A DNA stretch of 64,000 bases, from contig NZ_QWVS01000013.1 of assembly GCF_003570725.1 (NCBI RefSeq), positions 102,001 through 166,000 of the forward strand, given 5' to 3'. A model generated the notes under the pieces. The model was not told the origin of the DNA and searched no databases. It was given only the letters and a program-made list of their open reading frames with translations. The DNA is from Peribacillus asahii. Its GTDB lineage: Bacteria > Bacillota > Bacilli > Bacillales > DSM-1321. Positions 27,035 through 35,483 of this stretch are shown in pieces. Made by a program: the position numbers and the translations under genes. Numbering within the stretch: the stretch's first letter is position 1; each line of letters starts with the position of its first letter.

Positions 27035-27054
27035 CTGAACTCTCCCCCTTTGTT

Positions 27055-28230
27055 TTAGACGTACTGACCTACTTTCACATGACCTTTTAATAAATTTCTT
27101 GAAATAACAAGACGTTGAATTTCATCTGTTCCGTCATATATTCTCCACAATCTCGCTTCACGGTACCAACGTTCAATTGGCAATTCCTTTGTATACCCCA
27201 TGCCTCCATGAATTTGCAATACGCGGTCTACGACCCGATTTCCCATATTCGCCCCATATAATTTGGCCATCGAAGCTAAATGACGATTATCCTCTCCTTG
27301 ATCCAACGTAAACGCTGCATTTAAAACTAACCATTTAGCCGCTTCAATCTCAACTGCCGAATCAGCAATTTTCCATTGAATTGCTTGTCGATCAGCAATT
27401 GGTTTACCGAATGTATATCTTTCTTGTGAATAATCAATAGCCATTTGTAACAGTCGTTCGGCTGTTCCAACCGCACGGGCCCCTACAATCCAGCGAGCAA
27501 AACCAATCCATTCTAAACCTAATTTGTAGCCGCCATGCAATTCACCTAAAATATTCTCTTCAGGTACTCGTACATTATCAAATACTAAACCAGCAGGTCC
27601 CCAGTCCCCCATTGTATGAATATATTCCGATTTCCAGCCCATATCGCGATCTACAATAAAACAGGTTACTCCATCACGTCCTGTTTTCGCGTGTTTTTCT
27701 TTATCTGTAATCGCAATAACCATAACAAAATCTGCTTCATTCCCACCTGTGATAAACGTTTTTTCTCCGTTCAATACCCACTCATTTCCATCTTTAACAG
27801 CCGTCATCTTAATCCCTCTTGTATCGGATCCTGCATCTGGTTCTGTCATCGCAAAGCATGATTTTTTCTCCCCATTAATCGTTGGAAGTAAATACTTTTC
27901 CTTTTGTTCCGCGTTGGCATAATATAAAATATTATCCGCCGAACCTCCAAATGTGAAAGGGACAAACGTTTTCGATACCTCCATATAAACAAGCGCCATC
28001 ATCATTTGTCCAAGATTCGCCCCGCCATATTCCTCAGGTGTATTAATTCCCCAAAAACCAGCTTCTTTCGCCTTTAATTGAAGCTCTTTTAATTTCTCAG
28101 GAGCTAAGGAAGGCTTCCCTTCTCTTTCATTTCGAAGTACCTCATTTTCTAATGGAATAAGCTCCTTTTCAACGAATTTTCGAATCGTCTTTTGAACCAT
28201 CTTTTGTTCATCTGATAAACGTAAATACAT
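27055..28230 (-). CDS. Acyl-CoA dehydrogenase
   Basis: 391 residues. CFAMTEPDAGSDTRGIKM near 129 and WVLNGEKTFITGG near 152 are the FAD and substrate loops; RYTFGKPIADRQAIQWKIAD near 278 and IHGGMGYTKELPIERWYREAR near 346 are the C-terminal FAD contacts; IYDGTDEIQR replaces the usual YEGT, so the catalytic base may sit elsewhere or be the Asp. It is an ordinary ACAD, unlike the ACAD11-like one, and would introduce the 2,3-double bond. It lies 40 bases behind the ComB-type gene. Confidence 0.92.
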   Translation of the reverse strand: MYLRLSDEQKMVQKTIRKFVEKELIPLENEVLRNEREGKPSLAPEKLKELQLKAKEAGFWGINTPEEYGGANLGQMMMALVYMEVSKTFVPFTFGGSADNILYYANAEQKEKYLLPTINGEKKSCFAMTEPDAGSDTRGIKMTAVKDGNEWVLNGEKTFITGGNEADFVMVIAITDKEKHAKTGRDGVTCFIVDRDMGWKSEYIHTMGDWGPAGLVFDNVRVPEENILGELHGGYKLGLEWIGFARWIVGARAVGTAERLLQMAIDYSQERYTFGKPIADRQAIQWKIADSAVEIEAAKWLVLNAAFTLDQGEDNRHLASMAKLYGANMGNRVVDRVLQIHGGMGYTKELPIERWYREARLWRIYDGTDEIQRLVISRNLLKGHVKVGQYV

Positions 28231-28270
28231 ATGATCAGCTCCTATTTTTTATTTTTCTCAAGAGATAGGC

Positions 28271-29020
28271 CTACTTCACAATATGTTGTTCTTCTGCGAT
28301 GACTCTAAAATTATTCGTAAGAACCGGAACAGTCGGAATCATTCCCTCACTTGCCACAAAGTTTATTTCATCTTGCAGCCCGTATTGTTTCAACAGTTTT
28401 CCTACTCGAGATTGATTCAACAATGAGGGCCCATTCTTAGGTGAATGTGTATAAAAAGCTAAGGCAGCCTGTGCAGCATCGGAAAGCTCCCACTTCATTT
28501 GTTTTTGTTGAAGAAGCTCATATAGAAAATAACCAGCTCCATAAAAATCTTCTAAACAAAATTCATTTGATGAGCCAGAGCAAACGACAATAATTGTTTC
28601 ATCATGTAAGGTAGCAGCAAGTCTATTGGCGACAGCTTGCCCATTTAGCAAAGAACAAATGTACACCTTTTTTGCTGCTGAACTTTTTCGAATGGCAACG
28701 GTTCCATTTGTTGTTGATAAAATCAGCGACTTTTGAAAAAGTGACGATTGTAGCTGAAGAGGATGTGGACCTAGAAAACCGTCAATCACTTTCCCTTCAT
28801 ATTCCCCTGCTAAAATGCAGCTATCATCTTTTCTTTTATTCGCTTCCAATAGTGCCTGTTCCGCATTTAATACTGGAATCACTTCTTTTGCTCCATGATA
28901 GAGGGCTGATGTAATCGTTGATGTAGCTAGCAGTACATCAAATACAACAGCAATTTTATTGTCAGACATCTTCGTACAATCAATTTCTTCTTTTTTCATT
29001 AATAAGTGAATTTTTGTCAA
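28271..29020 (-). CDS. ComB-family phosphatase (2-phosphosulfolactate phosphatase-like)
   Basis: 249 residues with ComB-family landmarks: VVFDVLLATSTITSALYHGA near 25, CILAGEYEGKVIDGF near 68 and LSTTNGTVAI near 103. The founding member removes phosphate from 2-phosphosulfolactate in coenzyme M synthesis, a pathway not expected here. It is embedded between the kinase and the dehydrogenase of a catabolic operon, so a different phosphorylated acid is more likely. The usual DxxRAST loop is altered to DVLLATST, losing the Arg. It starts at TTG with GGAGGTG upstream. Confidence 0.75.
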   Translation of the reverse strand: MTKIHLLMKKEEIDCTKMSDNKIAVVFDVLLATSTITSALYHGAKEVIPVLNAEQALLEANKRKDDSCILAGEYEGKVIDGFLGPHPLQLQSSLFQKSLILSTTNGTVAIRKSSAAKKVYICSLLNGQAVANRLAATLHDETIIVVCSGSSNEFCLEDFYGAGYFLYELLQQKQMKWELSDAAQAALAFYTHSPKNGPSLLNQSRVGKLLKQYGLQDEINFVASEGMIPTVPVLTNNFRVIAEEQHIVK

Positions 29021-29032
29021 GCGTGCACCTCC

Positions 29033-30100
29033 TTATTCTTCAGTAGAAATATTAATGGCATGTTGAATAATACTGTTCACAGTTCGATGAAGATGCTCGA
29101 ATCTCGGATCATTCGTTTGTCCTTTGTAATAGCGATAAAAAATCTGCTGACAAATGACGGCTAATTTGAAATACGCAAATGTTAAGTAAAAATGAATATT
29201 GCTTACATCTCGTCCACTCTTCTTCGCATATAATTCGATAAATTCATGACGAGTGAGAAAACCATCTTGAACCGTAATTGGTGTTTTTCCCAATCCTTGA
29301 ATTAATAAATCCGGATCATCTGCCTGTGTCCAATAGCTCATCGCTGCACCAAGATCCGCTAAAGGATCACCAACTGTGGACATTTCCCAATCAAATAAAC
29401 CAATCATTGAAGTTAAATCTTCGGAAAACATCACATTATTAAATTTATAATCGTAATGGATAATCGTAGCAGCAGAAGGGGTTGGAATTTCTTTAACAAG
29501 CCATTTTTGAAGCTGTTCGACTCCTTTAATATCATGAGTTTTAGCTCGTTCATATCGAGCAATCCAGCCATGTACTTGTCGTTCCATAAACCCATTAGGT
29601 CGGCTAATTTCAATAAGGTGTGTTGTTGTGTAATCAATATTATGAAGGGTAACTAGTTGATCTACCATCATCTTAGATAGCGATTGACGTAGTTCAGGAG
29701 TAGGTTGAATATGCGACGGAAATTGTGAATCGATTACAATGCCTTTTTTTCGTTCCATAATAAAAAATGGGCTGCCGACAATTGAATCATCTACAGAAAA
29801 GAGGTAAGGTTTTGGAGCTAATGAATAAATCGGATGAATTTCAGATAAAATACGAAATTCTCTCCCCATATCATGGGCCTTCGGAGCAACTGGACCTTTA
29901 GGCGGCCGACGTAAAACGGCTTCCCACTCTCCTATTTTTAAACAGTATGTAAGATTCGATAAGCCTGTTCCAAACTGTTCAATTATTAACGTTTCATCCG
30001 GCAGTTTATCTAGATGTTTTCTTAAGAAGGTTTCCAATACACGAGCGTTTAATTCTTCGCCCTTTCGTACCGGCTTTGTATCGATGATTTTATGACTCAT
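29033..30100 (-). CDS. APH-type phosphotransferase, ACAD10/11 kinase-domain-like
   Basis: 355 residues of the aminoglycoside-phosphotransferase/choline-kinase fold. It shows LSNLTYCLKIGEWEAVLRRP near 48 (nucleotide-binding strands), PKAHDMGREFRIL near 72, the catalytic loop HYDYKFNNVMF near 219 and DWEMSTVGDPLADLG near 238 (metal-binding Asp). These fit the kinase half of ACAD10/ACAD11 and the LvaA kinase of levulinate degradation, which phosphorylate 4-hydroxyacyl-CoA. It is not expected to give antibiotic resistance. It is the first gene of its operon, behind a cre site and a TetR-type operator. Confidence 0.87.
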   Translation of the reverse strand: MSHKIIDTKPVRKGEELNARVLETFLRKHLDKLPDETLIIEQFGTGLSNLTYCLKIGEWEAVLRRPPKGPVAPKAHDMGREFRILSEIHPIYSLAPKPYLFSVDDSIVGSPFFIMERKKGIVIDSQFPSHIQPTPELRQSLSKMMVDQLVTLHNIDYTTTHLIEISRPNGFMERQVHGWIARYERAKTHDIKGVEQLQKWLVKEIPTPSAATIIHYDYKFNNVMFSEDLTSMIGLFDWEMSTVGDPLADLGAAMSYWTQADDPDLLIQGLGKTPITVQDGFLTRHEFIELYAKKSGRDVSNIHFYLTFAYFKLAVICQQIFYRYYKGQTNDPRFEHLHRTVNSIIQHAINISTEE

Positions 30101-30122
30101 CCATTTCCCCCCCTATTCTATT

Positions 30123-30137
30123 TGAATCCGCTTTCAT
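30123..30137 (-). promoter_or_regulatory. cre site (CcpA catabolite repression)
   Basis: On the minus strand ATGAAAGCGGATTCA fits the consensus WTGNAANCGNWNNCW at every position. It lies between the operator and the kinase start codon, a roadblock position, so the operon is probably shut off by preferred sugars. Confidence 0.65.
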
Positions 30138-30143
30138 TCATTA

Positions 30144-30163
30144 ACTAACCGGTTGGTATGTTA
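30144..30163. promoter_or_regulatory. TetR-type operator 2
   Basis: ACTAACCGGTTGGTATGTTA matches operator 1 at 16 of 20 positions and keeps the palindromic centre (AACCGGTT). It lies about 45 bases upstream of the kinase gene. Confidence 0.72.
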
Positions 30164-30227
30164 TAGATTTATTGTACATAGATACACGAAACTTTTCAAG
30201 TATTTTCCATTTTAATTTTCTCGTACA

Positions 30228-30265
30228 ATAAAAATGACTCAAAAGGAATACACCTCTTGAGTCAT
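30228..30265 (-). terminator. Terminator of the MATE exporter gene
   Basis: ATGACTCAA (30234-30242) pairs with TTGAGTCAT (30257-30265); on the minus strand the stem is followed by TTTTTATTG. Confidence 0.82.
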
Positions 30266-30279
30266 CGCTTTCTACATCT

Positions 30280-31665
30280 TTATGCCGCTCCTGAACTTTC
30301 AGGCTTTACAAGAGCATGCTTTTCCCAAGCACGGCTCTTCCAGCGAAAAGACATAATAATAGCCCTTGTCCATTCATCCGCTGCAATGGCTAGCCAAATT
30401 CCTACTAATCCAAGATTCAACTGAAACACAAGAAAATACCCTAATGGCAGACTCATGCCGACCATTGAGATTAAACCAATATATACAGGATATTTTGCAT
30501 CTCCAGCTGCTCTTAGCGAATTAATAATGACAATATTAAGAGTCCGTCCTGTTTCCAACAAAACGCTGAGTATTAAAACACTTGCTCCCATACGAATAAT
30601 CTCAGGATCGTCTGAAAATAAACGCATAAATTGTTCACGAAACACAATGACGATGACTATCATGACAAGAGTTAACCCACTTGCCCATTTTGCACTTTTC
30701 CATACTCTAATGTACGCTTCATTCTGCCGATTTCCACCAACTAACTGACCGACGATAATCGCTGTTCCCATACCAATAGCTAAAGCAAATAAATAGATAA
30801 ACATCGATATGTTCATCGCATACTGTCTAGCCGCTAAGGAACTAGCTCCTAAATACGTTACATAATATAAAAACACAACTTGACAGCTCTGATACATAAT
30901 TTGTTCAAAGGCAGAAGGTACACCGATTTTTAAGATTTTTCGAATATACTGCCAGGACAATGAAACATAATAAGCGAGCTTTACACGCACTTCCATTACG
31001 CGATACAACAGCCAGAAAAACACAAATATAGTGAGAAAACGACTCACGGTAGAAGAAATCGCCGCTCCCTGAACGCCCCATTCAGGAAAACCAAATTTCC
31101 CAAATATCAGTACGTAATTACCAATAATATGAAAAATATTCATACCAAGCGACACAAACATCGCTTGTTTTGTAAAACCATGCACCCGAATAATAGAGGC
31201 TAAGGAATTAATTATTGCTTGAAGGAAAATCGCCCCGCCAACAATCGTTAAGTAGCTTTCCGCATAATACAAAATGTCACCAGACAAATGCAATGCACGC
31301 ATCATCCTGCCGCTGAAAAAAATAAATACAGCACTCAAACATAAACCAACAAGTAGATTAAGTATAATAGCTAAGGCAGAAATCTTGGCAACTTCCAGCA
31401 TTCTACGCGAGCCGATATACTGAGCAACAACAATCGCAGCCCCATTCCCAATCACTTCTAAAATTAAAATAGCAATATGCAAATATTGATTAGCTGCACC
31501 GACCCCAGACACCGCATTATCTGATATCGCACTTAACATGAACGTATCGACAATTCCCATTAACATAAATAGAAAGAGTTCTAAAAAGATAGGCCATGTA
31601 AGGAAAAACAAATGATATTCTTTAGAGGTTTGTCCCTCTTTTTTTACGTCTATGGGGTTACCCAC
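30280..31665 (-). CDS. MATE-family efflux transporter
   Basis: 461 residues with twelve predicted membrane helices in two similar halves. It expels drugs or metabolites against sodium or proton gradients. LMGIVDTFMLSAISDNAVSGVGAAN near 37-61 is the N-terminal helix-1/2 region of the family, and the second half repeats the pattern (GVPSAFEQIMYQSCQ, GMGTAIIVGQLVGGNR). It starts at GTG with AAGGTG upstream and stands alone with its own terminator. Substrate unknown. Confidence 0.9.
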   Translation of the reverse strand: MGNPIDVKKEGQTSKEYHLFFLTWPIFLELFLFMLMGIVDTFMLSAISDNAVSGVGAANQYLHIAILILEVIGNGAAIVVAQYIGSRRMLEVAKISALAIILNLLVGLCLSAVFIFFSGRMMRALHLSGDILYYAESYLTIVGGAIFLQAIINSLASIIRVHGFTKQAMFVSLGMNIFHIIGNYVLIFGKFGFPEWGVQGAAISSTVSRFLTIFVFFWLLYRVMEVRVKLAYYVSLSWQYIRKILKIGVPSAFEQIMYQSCQVVFLYYVTYLGASSLAARQYAMNISMFIYLFALAIGMGTAIIVGQLVGGNRQNEAYIRVWKSAKWASGLTLVMIVIVIVFREQFMRLFSDDPEIIRMGASVLILSVLLETGRTLNIVIINSLRAAGDAKYPVYIGLISMVGMSLPLGYFLVFQLNLGLVGIWLAIAADEWTRAIIMSFRWKSRAWEKHALVKPESSGAA

Positions 31666-31832
31666 AAGCTGTCACCTTCTTACAATTACTTCTCTATGTT
31701 TAAGACAAATGGTATCATACCACAAATTGACACTGGTCACGTGATTTTTCATTTAAATGAATTTTCAAAAAATCATTCATGAACAACTCGAAGTCAATAA
31801 ACGTAGAGATTAATTATAATTTATAGCACATA

Positions 31833-31869
31833 TTAAAAAGCACCTTCTCTGCAAGAGAAAAGGTGCTTC
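31833..31869 (-). terminator. Terminator of the hydroxybutyrate-type dehydrogenase gene
   Basis: AAGCACCTT pairs with AAGGTGCTT, with an inner CTCT/AGAG stem; TTTTTAATA follows on the minus strand. Confidence 0.78.
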
Positions 31870-31937
31870 CTATCTAATTAGCTTTCTTTCATATTCATTT
31901 ATTATCCATGAATCCGATTACATTTTTCGCTTAATCA

Positions 31938-32714
31938 TTATTGTGCTGTATATCCTCCATCTAGTACAACCGCTTGACCTGTAACCCCTTTCGCCTTATC
32001 ACTTGCTAAAAACATGGCATAATCCGCTATCTCCTGAACCGATAGCAGCCGTTTTTGAGGAATCAGTGGATATAAAACCTCTTCAATGGCTTTCTCTAAT
32101 GAGACATTGCGATTATGGGCTAAATCGGTCAACTGATTTCGAACGAGCGGTGTATCCACATAACCAGGACATAAAGCGTTAACAGTAATACCGTAATTCG
32201 CCACTTCTAGCGCTGCAACTTTCGTTAATCCAATTACCCCATGCTTAGCACTATTATAGGCTGCTTTCCCAGCAAATCCGACAAGTCCATTAATCGATGC
32301 CATATTAATAATTCTTCCTGATTTCTGTTGTTTCATAATGGGAAGTGCGTATTTCATTGCGATAAAAGGAGCCGTCAGCATCACTTGAATGAGCAATTCA
32401 AATTTTTCAGTAGGGAATTCTTCAATTAAATCAATATGCTGTAATCCAGCATTATTAATTAACACATCCAGTTGTCCATACGTCTCGATTGTTTGATGAA
32501 TGGCTTGCTGTAATTCTGTTTCCTTTGTCACATCACACTTTAATCCTAAGCAATCATATCCCTCATCTACTAACGCTGCTATACTTTGCTTTACCTTTTT
32601 CTCATCTAAATCGGTAAATACCACTTTCGCGCCGCTTTTTGCAAATGCTACGCCGATTTCATTCCCAATACCACTTGCTGCTCCAGTAATAAACACAACC
32701 TTACCTTCTACCAT
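31938..32714 (-). CDS. 3-hydroxybutyrate dehydrogenase-like SDR
   Basis: 258 residues. TGAASGIGNEIG near 10, NNAGLQHIDLIEEFP near 85 and YNSAKHGVIGLTKV near 150 are the signatures; the NAGLQHxxLIEEF string and the C-terminal LASDKAKGVTGQAVVLDGGYTAQ are typical of D-3-hydroxybutyrate dehydrogenases, which oxidise 3-hydroxybutyrate to acetoacetate with NAD. The start at 32714 is chosen because GGGGGGAG lies five bases upstream; an ATG at 32729 lies inside that site. Single gene with its own terminator. Confidence 0.87.
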   Translation of the reverse strand: MVEGKVVFITGAASGIGNEIGVAFAKSGAKVVFTDLDEKKVKQSIAALVDEGYDCLGLKCDVTKETELQQAIHQTIETYGQLDVLINNAGLQHIDLIEEFPTEKFELLIQVMLTAPFIAMKYALPIMKQQKSGRIINMASINGLVGFAGKAAYNSAKHGVIGLTKVAALEVANYGITVNALCPGYVDTPLVRNQLTDLAHNRNVSLEKAIEEVLYPLIPQKRLLSVQEIADYAMFLASDKAKGVTGQAVVLDGGYTAQ

Positions 32715-32851
32715 ATTAGCTCCCCCCATAAAACAAGTTTTTATTATTTTATGACATTTACCAGATTCCTAGAAGAAAAAATGGTCAAGCTTAACAATAA
32801 CTAGATTATCTACATGTTCTACTCATTTATATTTCTTTCGATTTTACTATT

Positions 32852-32923
32852 ATTTCAATGGTTCCGTTAAATAATATTATTAATCAAACGCGTTATATAA
32901 CAAAATCATTGAAATCGATTCCC
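32852..32923. promoter_or_regulatory. Inverted repeat and near-cre site upstream of the hydroxybutyrate-type dehydrogenase
   Basis: ATTTCAATG (32852-32860) is mirrored by CATTGAAAT (32907-32915). TTGAAATCGATTCCC (32909-32923) fits the cre consensus except for its last base. Regulatory use is a guess. Confidence 0.35.
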
Positions 32924-32928
32924 CTAAT

Positions 32929-32979
32929 CTAAAACGTTAAAAAGCCAATATTAAGAATATTGACTTTTTAACGTTTTAG
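32929..32979. terminator. Long perfect hairpin terminator
   Basis: CTAAAACGTTAAAAAG pairs with its exact complement at 32964-32979, with an inner CAATATT/AATATTG stem. It lies just past the stop of the secreted protein gene and has A/T-rich arms that work as a U tract in both directions. Confidence 0.8.
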
Positions 32980-33008
32980 AACTATACAATTTAATAAGTA
33001 ATACTTAA

Positions 33009-33602
33009 TTAAACTGCTGATTCTTTAGTTGCTGTATTACCTGTAGTGTTTGTTTTTTTATTTTGTTCTTTTGAAGTAGAAGCCTGTTTGGCTAAATCTT
33101 TTACCCGTTGGATTTCAGCCTTAGCTAAACTCTGAAGTTCTTTAGACTTTGCTGTTAATGCATCAAATTCAGCAGTATTTACCTTATGTTTTTTCTTATA
33201 AGAAGCTAACTGTTTATCAATAGCACGAAGTTTATTAATATCTGCTTTTAGTTTTCCTTTATAGCTATTGTACTTTTTAGATGCTGCTTTTTTGCTCAAT
33301 TTTTTATCAACTATTGTATCTTCAGTAACACCAAAATATAAATTAATAGATTTAGTGATATTTGTAATTGAAGACTCTACATTAGTTAAACGCTTTTCAA
33401 CTGTTTTACCAGTTTTAGATTTCACAACAATCTTTTTCTGTTCTTCCTTTTTCTTAGAAGATTTATCTTCTTTCTGAACTTTACTTGTTTGCTCTGTTTT
33501 TTTACTGTCTGAACTCTGTGCATTTGCAAATGAAGCTGTACTAAAAGCTAGGGAGACAGCTAATGCGCTTGCTAAAACCTTTGAAGACCATTTTATTTTC
33601 AT
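33009..33602 (-). CDS. Secreted lysine-rich coiled-coil protein, unknown
   Basis: 197 residues. A Sec signal peptide (basic MKIKWSSK, hydrophobic core, cleavage after FANA near residue 28) leads a highly charged protein with many Lys, Ser and Gln. A low-complexity stretch at about 29-70 and predicted coiled coils at about 70-185 follow; the C-terminus is Thr/Asn-rich. There is no enzymatic motif or sortase signal. It could bind the cell wall or act as an extracellular structural protein. AGGAGGAAG precedes the ATG. I do not recognise a family. Confidence 0.75.
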   Translation of the reverse strand: MKIKWSSKVLASALAVSLAFSTASFANAQSSDSKKTEQTSKVQKEDKSSKKKEEQKKIVVKSKTGKTVEKRLTNVESSITNITKSINLYFGVTEDTIVDKKLSKKAASKKYNSYKGKLKADINKLRAIDKQLASYKKKHKVNTAEFDALTAKSKELQSLAKAEIQRVKDLAKQASTSKEQNKKTNTTGNTATKESAV

Positions 33603-34081
33603 AATCTCTTCCTCCTATTGTTAACACTATAGTCGCTTTAATGCTGTTCAATTAAATTTCTACAGCCTTTCCTTTTTGTTGTATAGTCCCCTTCAAAAGG
33701 AATCATCAACAACAATTACCTACAATATTAATTTTTTGGGATTTAAAATAAACGAGCAAAAAGACTTATTTGTAGAAGTTTGGCGGTTTTTAACCCATAA
33801 TGCCTACTATTAAACTTGCTGTACATTCTAGTTATGGAATGATGAATCTCATACACTTCATTTATGTAAATGGTCATCACCAACTGGATATTATTAGAAC
33901 ATTTGTAATTGTAATGAGCAGCAATCACCATTTTATTCCTGATTCTTCTCGTGTCTATTTAACTAATCAAAGCCCTATACTGCTAGTTTGTCAGTGTTAG
34001 TCCATTCATCAAAAATCACCGAAACACCCTTTTTTTTAATATAAACAAAGCATTTGGCTCATACTACTAATGGTGATAAAT
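33603..34081. other. Intergenic gap before the glutaminase gene
   Basis: About 480 bases with no recognisable gene. Open frames of about 60 codons occur on both strands around 33743-34000, overlap each other, and have no good ribosome binding site or familiar sequence. Promoters of both divergent neighbours must lie here. Confidence 0.4.
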
Positions 34082-35011
34082 ATGCTATGTCAATCAAATG
34101 ATGAATTAAAGGCCTTAGTAACAGAGGCGAAGACATGTACAAAAAACGGTAAGGTTGCAGATTATATTCCCGCTCTCGGAAAAGCAAATCCAAACGATTT
34201 ATCCATAGCGATTCACTATCCTGACGGGCGATGTGTCTCAGCAGGAGATATCGAAAAAAGGATTACCCTCCAAAGCATCTCAAAAGTGATTAGCTTGGCC
34301 CTCGTTTTGATGGACAGAGGATCGGACTATGTGTTTGAGCGTGTTGGAATGGAGCCGACCGGAGACCCTTTCAATTCGATTGCTAAATTAGAAACAATGG
34401 CTCCCGGAAAACCGTTAAATCCTATGATTAATGCGGGAGCACTTGTCGTAACCCATATGATTAAAGGGAACACTATTGAAGAGCGGTTTCAGCGACTTCT
34501 ATCCTTTATTCAGGAAATGACAAATGATTCAACAATCAGTTATTGTGAGGAAGTAGCTCGTTCCGAATTCGAAACGGCTCATTTAAACCGAGCATTATGT
34601 TATTTTTTAAAACAGCATAACATTCTGGATGAGGATGTAGAACAACTAATGGATTTATATACGAAGCAATGTGCCATTGAAATGAACTGTTTGGATTTGG
34701 CCCGAATTGGAGTGGTGTTTGCGATGGATGGAGTCGATCCTCTAAGCTGTAAACAAATCATGCCTACAGACGTAGCTCGTATTTGTAAAACATTTATGGT
34801 CACATGCGGAATGTATAATGCTTCTGGAGAATTTGCTATCAAAATTGGGATTCCTTCGAAAAGTGGTGTATCCGGCGGAATAATGGGCGCTGTTCCAGGA
34901 AGGTTTGGCATTGGAATTTTCGGACCTGCTTTAGATGAAAAAGGAAACAGTATTGCAGGAATAAAATTATTAGAGCTGTTATCAAAGAACTATAGTTTGA
35001 GCATGTTTTAA
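34082..35011 (+). CDS. glsA: Glutaminase
   Basis: 309 residues, full-length serine-dependent glutaminase, which hydrolyses glutamine to glutamate and ammonia. The nucleophile and base are in [11 protein letters not shown] near residue 62 (Ser-x-x-Lys), with NPMINAGAL near 118, [16 protein letters not shown] near 236 and [13 protein letters not shown] near 258 completing the pocket. Sequence and length are close to YlaM of B. subtilis. ATG at 34082 ([10 protein letters not shown]) fits the family start and has GGTGA five bases upstream; an ATG at 34070 is also in frame. With two glutamate-synthase-type proteins in the window it is a third glutamate-linked enzyme, although not clustered with them. 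Confidence 0.95.
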   Translation: MLCQSNDELKALVTEAKTCTKNGKVADYIPALGKANPNDLSIAIHYPDGRCVSAGDIEKRITLQSISKVISLALVLMDRGSDYVFERVGMEPTGDPFNSIAKLETMAPGKPLNPMINAGALVVTHMIKGNTIEERFQRLLSFIQEMTNDSTISYCEEVARSEFETAHLNRALCYFLKQHNILDEDVEQLMDLYTKQCAIEMNCLDLARIGVVFAMDGVDPLSCKQIMPTDVARICKTFMVTCGMYNASGEFAIKIGIPSKSGVSGGIMGAVPGRFGIGIFGPALDEKGNSIAGIKLLELLSKNYSLSMF

Positions 35012-35013
35012 AA

Positions 35014-35057
35014 GGTGTTTATATGGTCACCCTATCAAGACCATATAAACACCCTTT
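35014..35057 (+). terminator. Terminator of glsA
   Basis: GGTGTTTATATGGT (35014-35027) pairs perfectly with ACCATATAAACACC (35040-35053). The T tract is short. Confidence 0.75.
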
Positions 35058-35393
35058 GCTGCACATCCTATTACCGACGTGCAGCTCTAAATATGTAGAT
35101 TAGGTAAATAATACAGCATTAAGAATAATTTATTTAACGACTGTGGTTTGCCAACAGGGAATTTCGGTAAGTAAATAAATTATCTAAAAAGGAGATGCTT
35201 CTCCTTTGTGTACATACTTATTTTGCTATATTTACAATTCCTTCATACCTACTTCATACAGCAGTAGTAAACTTCTATTACACTTACTTTAATAGGAGGT
35301 GCATTTCTTATCAGGTAATTCTGCTCAAAATTTTCTATTATAACTATAACGAATCCATGTATATCTCAAAATATTTTGAGGAGGAATACGTCT
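35058..35393. other. Intergenic gap behind glsA
   Basis: No convincing gene. A small hairpin AAAGGAGA/TCTCCTTT (35188-35207) has no T-run. A plus-strand frame from 35195 has its start inside this hairpin and is not credible. Confidence 0.4.
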
Positions 35394-35483
35394 ATGGAAA
35401 TTTTATTTAACACATTATTCTTAATGGGGATAATAACGGCATTTACCTTTATTTTTTATTCAACCTTTTTTAGTGTTAAGTAA
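35394..35483 (+). CDS. Membrane mini-protein (29 aa)
   Basis: A 29-codon gene with a perfect GAGGAGG site ten bases before the ATG. The product is almost entirely hydrophobic (NTLFLMGIITAFTFIFYSTFF) and ends VK, a single membrane helix. No family is recognised. Such peptides often regulate a membrane complex; here no partner is adjacent. It is the last chromosomal gene before the prophage edge. Confidence 0.55.
   Translation: MEILFNTLFLMGIITAFTFIFYSTFFSVK

Noticed and set aside
29033..30100. Aminoglycoside resistance gene
   Set aside because: The APH fold is shared, but context and the ACAD11-like motifs point to an acyl-CoA pathway kinase, not to antibiotic resistance.
33743..34000. Opposing frames of about 60 codons in the gap before glsA
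   Set aside because: They overlap on both strands and neither has a proper ribosome site.
35195..35410. Plus-strand frame of 71 codons at the border gap
   Set aside because: Its ATG is inside a hairpin and touches the only GGAG; Tyr/Phe-rich noise. The 29-codon frame in another phase has the real ribosome site.
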